Source of the DNA: an uncultured Eubacteriales bacterium
Lineage (GTDB): Bacteria > Bacillota > Clostridia > Oscillospirales > Acutalibacteraceae
Length of the DNA stretch: 64,000 nucleotides
NCBI GenBank assembly: GCA_934454845.1
Contig: CAKSGV010000001.1
Location: 111,613 to 175,612 of the forward strand
Direction of reading: 5' to 3'
Shown here piece after piece: positions 35,824 through 44,171 of this stretch. The notes beneath the pieces were generated by a model. The model worked only from the letters and a program-made list of their open reading frames with translations. It did not search any database and was not told where the DNA came from. The translations under genes and the position numbers were made by a program. Numbering within the stretch: the stretch's first letter is position 1; each line of letters opens with the position of its first letter.

Positions 35824-37567
35824 TTCGCGCTACCTCCTCTGCTTTCTTTATTGCATTACAATAACATTCTGGAATGTCATTTTTGAGGATTGAATCGCCA
35901 ATAATTCTTCCCAAAAGGACGCCTTTTTTTGCCATGAACCAAGCGGAGTACATTTTGCAGAAAGTGGCTTCGTCATCATTATCGATATCGCTTAGTTTTG
36001 TAGGAACATATCCAGCTATGTCGATACCCATCTTGTTAAAACCTTTTCGAACGAAGTTCGCATCTAATTCGACAGTGTCCGATTGGGCATCTAAGTCACG
36101 AGCAATTTGCCTAACTAACTCTTGATGTCCCGAAGAAAAGAGAGCTTTTACAATTTCAATTTCGAAACATGGTTCCGTTGTATAGAAATTGTTTGGATCG
36201 GTTGTAGATACCGGTTTTACATCGCCATCATAAATTGCAATGCTTGGAATGCCAAATAATGCAAGCAGCTGCCGTGTTGGTTTGATTGACCCTTCTCCAC
36301 AAGCGTTTATTACACAAATACCACTTTCATCGAGAGATACACCGATTTTTTCTGAAAAGGCTTGAATGCAGCCATATTCTGTTTCACCCTCTATTAAAAT
36401 CGCGCACTTAGCATAAAAGGCCTCCTTTATTTCGGGGAAATGCATAATTAGGTGCTTTTCACTTTCTGCTTTGATACGTCCGCTATTGTTTTGTCCTGGA
36501 GCTGGGCGAAGTGAATATCCGCTAATAGCCGCTGTTGTGTCACTGTTTTTATAAAATCTGATTAGATTCCGATAGTCTCCAATCAATGCATCAGTCGAAT
36601 GTGTGACAATGATTAATTGTCCATCAATACCGTCGATATCAAAACAACTCTTCAATAGGTCAACAAAATCAGCATCTTTATTTTGCAATACTTTCTTATA
36701 ATATCCGATCAATGACCGCTGCAAATATGGATGCAGGTGCACTTCTGGTTCATCAATTGCCAAAATAATTGGCAAAATTTTGCTACCTGCATCATTGGTG
36801 TATAGCAAATCCGAAAACGTAATAGATTTACTTTTATACAACTCCATGATTTGGCAAATGATATGAATAGATGCCATTGCCATATATTGGACACCGCTAC
36901 CGGTTGTTTCAATTTTTCTATTTCCATCGGATAAGTAAAGCAAATTTGTAAGCATATCTGTTGGATTAGGTGCAATTGTAGCCTTTATTGAATAATCTCG
37001 AAAACTACGAATTTTCTTTAAGTAATCGTTAATAAACGATGTTAAACCATCAACTTGTTCATTATTCAAAAAAGAAAAACTTGTTTTTTGATTAAAGCGT
37101 TCGATTATCGTGCTTATTAAAAGACCCGTTCCTTTTTTTGTATCAAGCCGTAATTCTTTGCTTGGTGTCGATGTGGTGTCATATTTTATGAAGTTTAACT
37201 TTCGCATTTGCCGAGGCTGTATGCTTTCGTTTGAATCGCTGCTGATAATTGTGGGGTAAGCATCGCTGATTGCTTGTGAATAACGTATGTTTATCAAAGA
37301 GGCATCTGCTGGAGAAAAAATGTCCCCGAAAAATCCTTGTTCGCTTTGACTTAATTTTATACTTAGTTCAATTTCTATGGGCTTTTCCGCGTCAAAAAAG
37401 TCCTGTTCATCAAAACCCTTTCCACTACAAACATTTGAAAGCAAGGATAAAAAGTTGCTCTTTCCAAGATTGTTTTCTCCAATAATATAATTGCACTCCG
37501 GCTGGAAAACTATACTGATTCCATCAAGGTTTCTATAATTCTTTATGGTTATATTATTGATTCTCAT
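35816..37567 (-). CDS. gajA: GajA-like OLD-family ATPase/TOPRIM nuclease
   Basis: 583 aa from MRINNITIKNYRNLDG (start chosen for an AAAGGTCGTT site; an extra seven codons exist upstream). The ABC ATPase half has Walker A GENNLGKSNFLSLLS, Walker B-like LAIDEPEVHLHPYLQR and VTHSTDALIG. The C-terminal TOPRIM domain has CAILIEGETEYGCIQAF with the metal Glu and AIYDGDVKP with the DxD. Size and layout match GajA, which nicks DNA when nucleotides are depleted during phage infection. It is co-transcribed with two methyltransferases and an HNH nuclease. Confidence 0.82.
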   Translation of the reverse strand: MRINNITIKNYRNLDGISIVFQPECNYIIGENNLGKSNFLSLLSNVCSGKGFDEQDFFDAEKPIEIELSIKLSQSEQGFFGDIFSPADASLINIRYSQAISDAYPTIISSDSNESIQPRQMRKLNFIKYDTTSTPSKELRLDTKKGTGLLISTIIERFNQKTSFSFLNNEQVDGLTSFINDYLKKIRSFRDYSIKATIAPNPTDMLTNLLYLSDGNRKIETTGSGVQYMAMASIHIICQIMELYKSKSITFSDLLYTNDAGSKILPIILAIDEPEVHLHPYLQRSLIGYYKKVLQNKDADFVDLLKSCFDIDGIDGQLIIVTHSTDALIGDYRNLIRFYKNSDTTAAISGYSLRPAPGQNNSGRIKAESEKHLIMHFPEIKEAFYAKCAILIEGETEYGCIQAFSEKIGVSLDESGICVINACGEGSIKPTRQLLALFGIPSIAIYDGDVKPVSTTDPNNFYTTEPCFEIEIVKALFSSGHQELVRQIARDLDAQSDTVELDANFVRKGFNKMGIDIAGYVPTKLSDIDNDDEATFCKMYSAWFMAKKGVLLGRIIGDSILKNDIPECYCNAIKKAEEVARSV

Positions 37568-37656
37568 AACGACCTTTCCTTTATGCAATTATTTAATGGC
37601 TTGTGGGTCTTGTTGTTGAACATTTCTGATTCGGTCAAAACATAGAGATATGGTTG

Positions 37657-38991
37657 TTAACTAATGAAATCAATATGACCATCAGGAATTTCATCGTTAA
37701 ACCTTGACAGCATTAATTCTTTGAATCCCTCGTTAAACTCGTACCCAATAAAGGCACGCTTGTTTTGATGAGCTGCGATCAACGATGTCCCGCTCCCCAA
37801 AAATGGATCGAGTGAAACATCCCCCTCTTCTGAAGCCGCCAGAAGAATCCTCGTAACCAAGTCATTTGGATATATTGCAGGATGAATAAACTTCTTTCCC
37901 ACGCTACCAGCTTTGCGATTGATATTCCAAAAACCTCCGCCGTTCATCGCATCGTTTTTATAATCAGCAAAACTTCTAAAAATCGATTTGTTTACTGTAA
38001 AACATTCTGTTTTAGAAAATATAAGAATGTACTCATGCCTATCAACAATGTTCTTATCACCAGTTGGAATTCCGGAAGATTTATGCCAGATTACAATTCC
38101 TTTATAATAAAATCCAATATCTTTGCACATTTTTACGAAATCATGTGGTATAGGAATAATCTTTCCTGATTGAACACGAATATTGATGTTAATCCATAGA
38201 GAGCCATCATCAGAAAGCTTCTTATAGCATTCCGACCAAACCATTCTCATGCGAGTAAGATATGTCTCGTAGCTTTCTTGGCCAATTTGACCTTCTTTGA
38301 AATAGTCTTTTAGATTCCAATAGGGCGGCGAGGTAACAACCACTTTTACCGAATTGTCACGTACTTCTGTCATCGCTTCGGATGATTTAAAAAACACTTT
38401 ATCAAATATCTCGTGTTGTGATTGCGATAATACCCTTTTTTCATCGCGGACAATGCCACATTGACGTACAGGCACTTCCTGTATCAATTCATAGTCATCA
38501 CCACACATTGACATGGCCAGCAAACGTTGTATTACACCTTCATCCTCAAGCAAAATGTGGTCCGTAATATTCGCTTTTCCATCATCTTCAGTTGGAATCC
38601 ATACATTTCCGGGATCTTTTCCCTTTGGATTGTAATTTTTCTCTCTTTTTCCCCATTCAACATCTTTCCAAATGTGTTTTTCCCTAATAGCATCTTTATC
38701 AAATGTTATTGCGCTGTGTTTTTTGCAAAACCAAACAACATACTTTACATTATCGGAGATAGCACATTCCAATCTGTCTTTTACCGGATAAACAATTGTA
38801 TTTACATATTCGTATCCGCACGTTATTGCTTCGTCAATCACATCAAGGAAATCATGTTGAACATTTCCCGCGTTGTCATATTCAGTTTGCAAAAGTGCAA
38901 AGAAACTGCCAGTATCAGAAAGCTGACTGTATTTGCTTTTAAGTGCATCCTTTGTTTGTTCAAAGGATGTATTAGTTATCACTGTCTGCAT
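37657..38991 (-). CDS. DNA methyltransferase 2 of element 1 (N4-cytosine/N6-adenine, beta-type order)
   Basis: 444 aa from MQTVITNTSFEQTKD; GGAG lies about 11 nt upstream, and the start overlaps the preceding methyltransferase gene by 20 nt. Motif IV TSPPYW is in KVVVTSPPYWNLKDYF at about residue 225, and motif I (LDPFLGSGTS) near the C-terminus, a beta-class order. The long N-terminal 200 residues (with CKKHSAITFDKDAIREKHIW) are unusual and could be a target-recognition or regulatory part. It would protect the host from the HNH nuclease encoded upstream. Specificity is unknown. Confidence 0.85.
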   Translation of the reverse strand: MQTVITNTSFEQTKDALKSKYSQLSDTGSFFALLQTEYDNAGNVQHDFLDVIDEAITCGYEYVNTIVYPVKDRLECAISDNVKYVVWFCKKHSAITFDKDAIREKHIWKDVEWGKREKNYNPKGKDPGNVWIPTEDDGKANITDHILLEDEGVIQRLLAMSMCGDDYELIQEVPVRQCGIVRDEKRVLSQSQHEIFDKVFFKSSEAMTEVRDNSVKVVVTSPPYWNLKDYFKEGQIGQESYETYLTRMRMVWSECYKKLSDDGSLWININIRVQSGKIIPIPHDFVKMCKDIGFYYKGIVIWHKSSGIPTGDKNIVDRHEYILIFSKTECFTVNKSIFRSFADYKNDAMNGGGFWNINRKAGSVGKKFIHPAIYPNDLVTRILLAASEEGDVSLDPFLGSGTSLIAAHQNKRAFIGYEFNEGFKELMLSRFNDEIPDGHIDFIS

Positions 38992-39796
38992 TTTTGATAT
39001 TCTCCATTCTTTCTTTTGCAATCTTGCAATACTCGTTAACAGCATCAATAAGTACCCAGTCTCGCCCCATCAGGTGTGCAATTTTTGCTGTTGTTCCACT
39101 ACCGCCAAATGGATCGAGAACTAAATCTCCGGGATTGCTCCAAGAGTATATATGATCCTCAACCAATTTTTCTGGAAATATCGCTGGATGCTGATAAGCA
39201 ATCTTATCTTTTGTGGCAAAGCCTCGTCCATTTGCATAACGCCAGACATTTGTCCTAACGCCGAACTTACTAATAGTTTTCTTACCCTTATTTGTGAGGC
39301 TACCATCTTTTTCTCTTCTGGTTACTTCGCCGTATGTTGAATGGCCAGCCCATTTATTGGGTTTATCTTTAAGGATATTAATTGTTTTAGGCTTGCCTTT
39401 ACTCAAGACAAACATATACTCAAACGAATTAAAATATCTGTTTGGATGTGGAGGTCCGGATCCAGCTTTTTCGTATATTATTACATCAAACATGTTGAAA
39501 CCAATCTCTTGAAAATAAAGTGCTTGTTTAAAACTGGTAAGAGATTTATTCCCATCTTTAGTCTTGTCTCCAACCACCCAAACAACAACACCACCTTTTT
39601 TCATCACGCGATATAATTCTTGAGCAATTTCTTGGAATACTTTGAAATTCCAATCTGATTTGTTTTCATAATCTCTTAAATCATCATACGGAGGGCTTGT
39701 CACGACCAAATCAACACACTCATCAGGAAACTCTTTTAGGAGTTCGTTTGACTTAGCATTAAATATTTGGTGCTTAATTTCGTTTACTGTTTTCAT
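38972..39796 (-). CDS. DNA methyltransferase 1 of element 1 (beta-type)
   Basis: 274 aa. Motif IV is in VDLVVTSPPYDDLRDY (about residues 29-44) and motif I in LVLDPFGGSGTTAKIAHLMG near the C-terminus, with a target-recognition region between (GVRTNVWRYANGRGF). It methylates the exocyclic amino group of C or A in a specific DNA site. It overlaps the next methyltransferase; two linked enzymes suggest an asymmetric recognition site with one enzyme per strand. It lies 9 nt after the HNH nuclease gene. Confidence 0.88.
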   Translation of the reverse strand: MKTVNEIKHQIFNAKSNELLKEFPDECVDLVVTSPPYDDLRDYENKSDWNFKVFQEIAQELYRVMKKGGVVVWVVGDKTKDGNKSLTSFKQALYFQEIGFNMFDVIIYEKAGSGPPHPNRYFNSFEYMFVLSKGKPKTINILKDKPNKWAGHSTYGEVTRREKDGSLTNKGKKTISKFGVRTNVWRYANGRGFATKDKIAYQHPAIFPEKLVEDHIYSWSNPGDLVLDPFGGSGTTAKIAHLMGRDWVLIDAVNEYCKIAKERMENIKNADSDN

Positions 39797-39805
39797 TCTC
39801 TCACC

Positions 39806-42031
39806 TCACGCCGCAATCTGATCATATTCGTCCTGAGTAATTGCGTTATCAGTAAGTAAGTATTCAAGATGGTATGATTTCAAAAGATTTTGCGCTTTTA
39901 ATTCCAATAGTCTTTCCACAAAGGTTATGTGGAGATAATTGTTATTGCTAAGATTTTCATATTCAGCATGCTTTTCATCAACTTTCAAAAAATGAATACG
40001 TCTATGACAGTTCGGACACAACGCAAAAAGGTTCAAATAATGGTCCGGTCCGTATGCAATATTAAATGGAATGAGATGGTGAAACTCTACATATGGCTCA
40101 CCGGCTTCAGTAATAAATGTTTCTTCACCGCAACATTCACACGTTAATACATTATTATTTGCGTAGCAAGCCATATAGTAAGATTTCAACAATCTCACAA
40201 GATTCATGTTTCTTTCTCGTTCTACATCTTGGTCTACACAAGCCTCAAGCGAAATCTGTTCAATGCGAGTCCTCAAATCTGCAGCATTTTCTGTCCTGTA
40301 TGTCGCAAGAACTTGATTTTCATGATCTTCGTCTACTTCCAGATAGCCCGAATAATCTTCGCTCTTTAGTGCAGTTACAAGTTTATTGATTTCGCGCTTA
40401 ATTGCAGAGAGTGACCGTATGCCTAACTTACGCAACAGAGACGAAAACTTATCTGAAACAAATTGACACAGATTATTTATTGCATCTCTACCAGCATTTT
40501 CTATCTCTGTGTAGTGCAAAGATATCGCAGCTATTGCAACAACTGTCCCAAGCATTATGAACTTATCAGGATGAATATTGTACAAGTCCCAATGGATTTT
40601 TGATCTTGCATTTATTGGAGCGGTAATTCCTCGAAGGCCTTTTTCGTATCTGTTTTTTAAATCGTCCCTTGTTTCGTCGTAGACTGATGAGTATCGCAAC
40701 TTTTTATAATCGTCAAGTTTAGAATAAATACTATACAACAAAAGAAGCGGCTCATTTTCTTGAACGGTCACTTTGGAACGAGAAAAGTCAACAATACTTA
40801 ATGGGTTGGTTCCCGCATCCACCCCCATATCGCTGCGAATACCAAGAAGATATTTTAGCAATTCCTTTCGTGCGTCCTCATCTTGTTTGTCTCGTTGACG
40901 TTCAAATCCATTAACACGATTTTTGATTGTATTAACATTTGAAAATAGGGATTCTTCCTCATCACTCCAGGATTGAGCGTCAAAAACATCTTTACGTCTT
41001 GAAATAACATACTTGTACTCATCCAAACTGAAAGAATTACGCCGGATTAGACAATCAAGAATATCCGTGTATGGAGTGGTACTAATATCAAATTTTGCAG
41101 AATCCACCGGAAGACCGTTAATATAATTGATATCAACTGTTACTGGCTGCGAAACCATCTTAACCTTTTGATGTTCCCAGATTGCCAGAAATTCGTAATA
41201 GTTCGCTCGGATTGCCAATTCTCCGACAGGTGTCAAGCTGCTAAACTCAAAGTCTGTTGCTCCAGATGTCTTTGAGTGGAAATATCCATAATAATAGAGA
41301 ATCTGTCTCTCATTTCTTATGAAAGCAATTACATCGCTTTCGATCATACGATATTTCGGGCTTTCATGCGGATAATCTATCATAGCTTGTCGGATGTCGG
41401 CCTCATCAACGGCACGAACGCTTGACAAACGACAAATATAATCCGAGGCTTCCTGAGAAATAATATATTTCACTGAATTATCACTAATACGATGCAAAGA
41501 ATTTGCGTCTCGCATACAACTATTGATTGATGCTCTTGTTATTTCGGCATCTATATTCGAATGGCTATAAACAAATCCCGGACGCTGAACCGCTTCTTTT
41601 AACTGTTTTTTTACACCGGTTTGTCCGCCAGAGCCCATCAATAAAGAAAAATAATATTTCTTTGCACTTTGATAGTACTCGTTTAATGCCGCTTGGTTTG
41701 CATGGCCTGTCGCGCTTGCAAAATTCGAAAAATAATTAAAGTTTGGGGACTTAAAGTTTATTGCCTCATTTTCAGGGTAAAAATATCTTTCGGCAGCATC
41801 TCGCACGGTGGGATCAACGCTGGCAATAAAATTGTCAAAGATCTCTACAACTTTATCACGATAAGCCAAGGTCATAATATCATTGGAAAGAAAGACAAAA
41901 TAGTATAACGTCAAAAACTTTTTTGTGTACCATAATGTTCCAGAATCACTGACCTTAGTTAATTCCATGGACTTGGTTAATGCGTAGTTTCCAGGAAGCA
42001 AAGAATCATAAAAATCATCATACAATGCCAT
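39806..42031 (-). CDS. Large HNH-domain nuclease, putative restriction endonuclease
   Basis: 741 aa from MALYDDFYDSLLPG, with GGAGGAAAG upstream; its ATG overlaps the XRE stop (TAATG). A C-terminal HNH domain at about residues 635-690 has CECCGEE, VEFHHLIPF, LNLFALCPNCHRRIHF: two CxxC zinc pairs plus the catalytic His. A hydrophobic segment (LGTVVAIAAISLHY, about residues 505-520) and a coiled region lie in the middle. The N-terminal 450 residues are not recognised. Position before two methyltransferases and after a controller-like HTH gene suggests the restriction enzyme of this locus. Confidence 0.75.
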   Translation of the reverse strand: MALYDDFYDSLLPGNYALTKSMELTKVSDSGTLWYTKKFLTLYYFVFLSNDIMTLAYRDKVVEIFDNFIASVDPTVRDAAERYFYPENEAINFKSPNFNYFSNFASATGHANQAALNEYYQSAKKYYFSLLMGSGGQTGVKKQLKEAVQRPGFVYSHSNIDAEITRASINSCMRDANSLHRISDNSVKYIISQEASDYICRLSSVRAVDEADIRQAMIDYPHESPKYRMIESDVIAFIRNERQILYYYGYFHSKTSGATDFEFSSLTPVGELAIRANYYEFLAIWEHQKVKMVSQPVTVDINYINGLPVDSAKFDISTTPYTDILDCLIRRNSFSLDEYKYVISRRKDVFDAQSWSDEEESLFSNVNTIKNRVNGFERQRDKQDEDARKELLKYLLGIRSDMGVDAGTNPLSIVDFSRSKVTVQENEPLLLLYSIYSKLDDYKKLRYSSVYDETRDDLKNRYEKGLRGITAPINARSKIHWDLYNIHPDKFIMLGTVVAIAAISLHYTEIENAGRDAINNLCQFVSDKFSSLLRKLGIRSLSAIKREINKLVTALKSEDYSGYLEVDEDHENQVLATYRTENAADLRTRIEQISLEACVDQDVERERNMNLVRLLKSYYMACYANNNVLTCECCGEETFITEAGEPYVEFHHLIPFNIAYGPDHYLNLFALCPNCHRRIHFLKVDEKHAEYENLSNNNYLHITFVERLLELKAQNLLKSYHLEYLLTDNAITQDEYDQIAA

Positions 42032-42264
42032 TATTTTCTTTCCTCCTTCGGTCGGTATAACCATTCTTTTTCTATTTTTTCATAATCAAGTTCGTTTTCA
42101 TTACAAAACGCCTTAATAGATTTCATAGCTTTAACATTCGGCTTTGCTTTATCCAGTTCCCATCGATTTACAGTAGAAAGTGCAACGTTCAAATACTTAG
42201 CAAAATCTTCTTGCGTATAAAACGCCTTTTGACGGGCTATGCGTATAGTTTCACCCAAACTCAT
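42031..42264 (-). CDS. XRE-family regulator, controller (C)-protein-like
   Basis: 77 aa from MSLGETIRIARQKAFY with AAGGAGGTTGCTCA before it. TQEDFAKYLNVALSTVNRWE is the Cro/C1-type helix-turn-helix. The C-terminal helical extension ends at the nuclease start codon (TAATG overlap). It is the first gene of the HNH-methyltransferase-Gabija operon and probably times restriction after methylation, as C proteins do; this is inference. Confidence 0.85.
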   Translation of the reverse strand: MSLGETIRIARQKAFYTQEDFAKYLNVALSTVNRWELDKAKPNVKAMKSIKAFCNENELDYEKIEKEWLYRPKEERK

Positions 42265-42293
42265 TGAGCAACCTCCTTGCATAAGTTTCCGAT

Positions 42294-42322
42294 ATTATAG
42301 CACAAATTAGGCGTTTTTTCAA
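42294..42322 (-). promoter_or_regulatory. Promoter of the defense operon
   Basis: On the minus strand TTGAAA (42322-42317), 17-nt spacer, TATAAT (42299-42294), 30 nt upstream of the XRE start. It is the only good promoter seen before the six tightly packed defense genes down to 34006. Confidence 0.8.
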
Positions 42323-42441
42323 GGTGAATCAAGAAAAAGCCATTGATTTGTTTCAACTTTTTTAAGCTTCGGGTTGGCATTCAGTGAAAATTCGCACCTA
42401 AAAGTGAATAAAGCGAATTTTCAGCGAATATAGCAAAATAG

Positions 42442-42472
42442 AAAGGCCCTGCTTTTACACAGAGCCTTCTGA
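42442..42472 (-). terminator. Terminator of the small-gene cluster
   Basis: On the minus strand AGAAGGC...GCCTTTCT stem with an additional CTCTG/CAGGG pairing, followed by ATTTTGC, just after the stop of the 74-aa gene. Confidence 0.65.
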
Positions 42473-42475
42473 TAG

Positions 42476-42700
42476 TCAATGTTTATTGCTTATTTCTTTC
42501 GTCTCGCTCAAATCAATGTAATCCTCTTCGGGTGAGTTCTTATAACATCTCCGAAGATATTCATACCCTCCGTCTACGGCGCACATACCACAAGAGCATT
42601 CCTGATAATCGTGAGTATACTTGGATTCTATCACATCGCCGCAATGCTTACATTGAATTGTATTTCGTAGGATAATTCTCTTAATGTTTCTATTATCCAT
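42476..42700 (-). CDS. Small zinc-ribbon protein
   Basis: 74 aa. TIQCKHCGDVIESKYTHDYQ and ECSCGMCAVDGG give a CxxC...CxCxxC zinc-binding set. Proteins of this kind (DUF7695-like) are common in clostridial elements; function unknown. The start follows the preceding small gene by 1 nt. Confidence 0.7.
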   Translation of the reverse strand: MDNRNIKRIILRNTIQCKHCGDVIESKYTHDYQECSCGMCAVDGGYEYLRRCYKNSPEEDYIDLSETKEISNKH

Positions 42701-42701
42701 T

Positions 42702-42848
42702 TCACATCACCTTTTTCAAAAGCCGCTCTATATCAATGGTATCGATTCCTTTTGCTATGACCTTGTTACGGAAGGAGAGAAGCCCTCGAATGAGGAGCCT
42801 TCTTTCAGCCACGTTCAGCGTCAGATAGACCTTGTTTTTCTTTCTCAC
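42702..42848 (-). CDS. Small basic hypothetical protein (GTG start)
   Basis: 48 aa: VRKKNKVYLTLNVAERRLL followed by an Arg/Lys/Ile-rich helix ending RLLKKVM. GGGAGG lies 8 nt before the GTG. It is packed between the HTH gene (2-nt gap) and the zinc-ribbon gene (1-nt gap), which supports it being real. Proteins of this form are common in integrative elements of Clostridia; no function known. Confidence 0.6.
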   Translation of the reverse strand: MRKKNKVYLTLNVAERRLLIRGLLSFRNKVIAKGIDTIDIERLLKKVM

Positions 42849-42850
42849 CG

Positions 42851-43438
42851 TCAGCACCTCCCATCGTTCCATTTGGAGAGTTCCCAGAGTATATTGATAT
42901 GTTCACGGGATTTGCGGTTGGTGCTGTTGTATTCGTCGGAACAGAGCCAGTCGATGAGGTAGCATTTCGGGATCATATACTTCTGCGGAAGTACAAGCGC
43001 TCGAAGTTTGCCGAGCCTGATCCATTGACTGACGGTACGATGGTTATAACCGGTGAATCTTACAATGTCGGCAACATCGACCACGTCCGGCTGAGAGACG
43101 AGCCTGCTTTCGTAGAATCGGCGGTGTTTCTTACTGTCCACATCAAGCTGCGGCTGGATGCGAATCTTGTAAGCCTTTACGTCGATGTCCCCGTACTTGT
43201 ACCAGTTTTCCGGCGCTATGTATTTTTGGGGATTGACCTCCCGGTCATTCATGAAGGCGATTACATCACTCTTTTTAATGCTGTAGCAGCGTGTTTTCTT
43301 GCCAGTACAGGTATGGGGGATGAGATCAAACTGAAGAAGATAGAGCGCCGTGCGCTTGCTGATATGGCATGCTATACGCATCTGCTCCTTGTTCATGATC
43401 TCCGGGTACTGTTTGAATTCTTTTGCATCGTATTTCAT
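42851..43438 (-). CDS. Tandem excisionase-like HTH DNA-binding protein
   Basis: 195 aa from MKYDAKEFKQYP; GAAAGGAGCTTCGTC precedes it. Two winged-helix/MerR-like units are seen: IMNKEQMRIACHISKRTALY with RCYSIKKSDVIAFMND, and VDVADIVRFTGYNHRTVSQW with YMIPKCYLIDWLCSD. It is the first gene at the right end of element 1 and may act as a second directionality factor or repressor. Confidence 0.75.
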   Translation of the reverse strand: MKYDAKEFKQYPEIMNKEQMRIACHISKRTALYLLQFDLIPHTCTGKKTRCYSIKKSDVIAFMNDREVNPQKYIAPENWYKYGDIDVKAYKIRIQPQLDVDSKKHRRFYESRLVSQPDVVDVADIVRFTGYNHRTVSQWIRLGKLRALVLPQKYMIPKCYLIDWLCSDEYNSTNRKSREHINILWELSKWNDGRC

Positions 43439-43708
43439 GACGAAGCTCCTTTCATTTTTGTGGTCCGAAAGGGGTGCTCCGTATGACATGTTTTGGCGTG
43501 ATTTTTCTTGCATATGTTCTTGCAAACAGGCAAGAAAAAAGGTGGAATTCGCAAGAACAAATCTTTATTTGAGTCCGTGTCGGCTCGAATCATTTTCTGG
43601 TCATTTCTGGTCGGAACGTCCGAAAAGCCTTGATATACCTTGCTTTCCCACGTTTACGAACATATCGGTTTCGTCCTCGTCGGACACGAAAAAACCAACT
43701 TGGAGTTA
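43439..43708. other. Element 1 right end with arm-type repeats
   Basis: Non-coding. TTCTTGC at 43505 and 43517 and its inverse GCAAGAA at 43530 and 43551 form two pairs around 43525; the same 7-mer is at the left end and near the integrase. CCGAAAAGCCTTGATATA (from 43620) matches the inverted repeat at 26211-26241. Confidence 0.55.
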
Positions 43709-43770
43709 GACTCGAAATCAGTTGTCCGGCTCATACCGGACCAAGGGTTCGAATCCCTTACCCTCCGCCA
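43709..43770 (+). pseudogene. 3' half of the split tRNA-Ser(CGA) (attR)
   Basis: The core GACTCGAAAT (43709-43718) is followed by CAG, a long variable arm (GTCCGG / CCGGAC), the T-arm AAGGG-TTCGAAT-CCCTT and ACCCTCC-GCCA. There is no acceptor 5' strand in front; the left neighbour is element sequence ending TTGGAGTTA. It completes the half gene at 25810-25850. Confidence 0.9.
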
Positions 43771-43773
43771 TCG

Positions 43774-43810
43774 TCGTCACAAGCTATGTATCGCTTGTGA
43801 CGATTTTTTA
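43774..43810 (+). terminator. Terminator of the original tRNA-Ser gene
   Basis: An 11-bp perfect stem (TCGTCACAAGC / GCTTGTGACGA) followed by TTTTTTAT, 3 nt after the tRNA 3' end. Confidence 0.9.
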
Positions 43811-44171
43811 TACAAAAAATCATCCCGCACTCACTCCGCTGCTTGCCTTAGCATCGGGCATATCATCAATCTGTTCAACGGTAGCGGCATGGGTTTGGTC
43901 AGCAATCAGTGTCAGATCGTCTTTGCCATTGCAGTGGGTTTTTTGCCGGTTACAATCTTTTAACGCGGCGGCAGTATGATTCCCTGTATCATTGTCCACG
44001 CTGATATCAACACGCTTGGTACATTTGTAAACGACACGAATCTCATTATGGAAAAGCAGCTACTTCATCTCGGTATTTTGATTTTCGTTACGGTCGCCTA
44101 TACCCTTTTTCTGACAAAAACGCTTCCTAAAAACAATGGAGACTCACAAACAGAAGGGAAGAATTTGCAAA
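43811..44171. other. Degenerate coding debris
   Basis: Several short plus-strand frames with hydrophobic content occur (for example GMGLVSNQCQIVFAIAVG near 43890, and LLHLGILIFVTVAYTLF near 44060), interrupted by stops and frame changes. They look like remnants of membrane-protein genes. None has a ribosome site with a full-length frame, and I cannot name a family. Confidence 0.4.
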
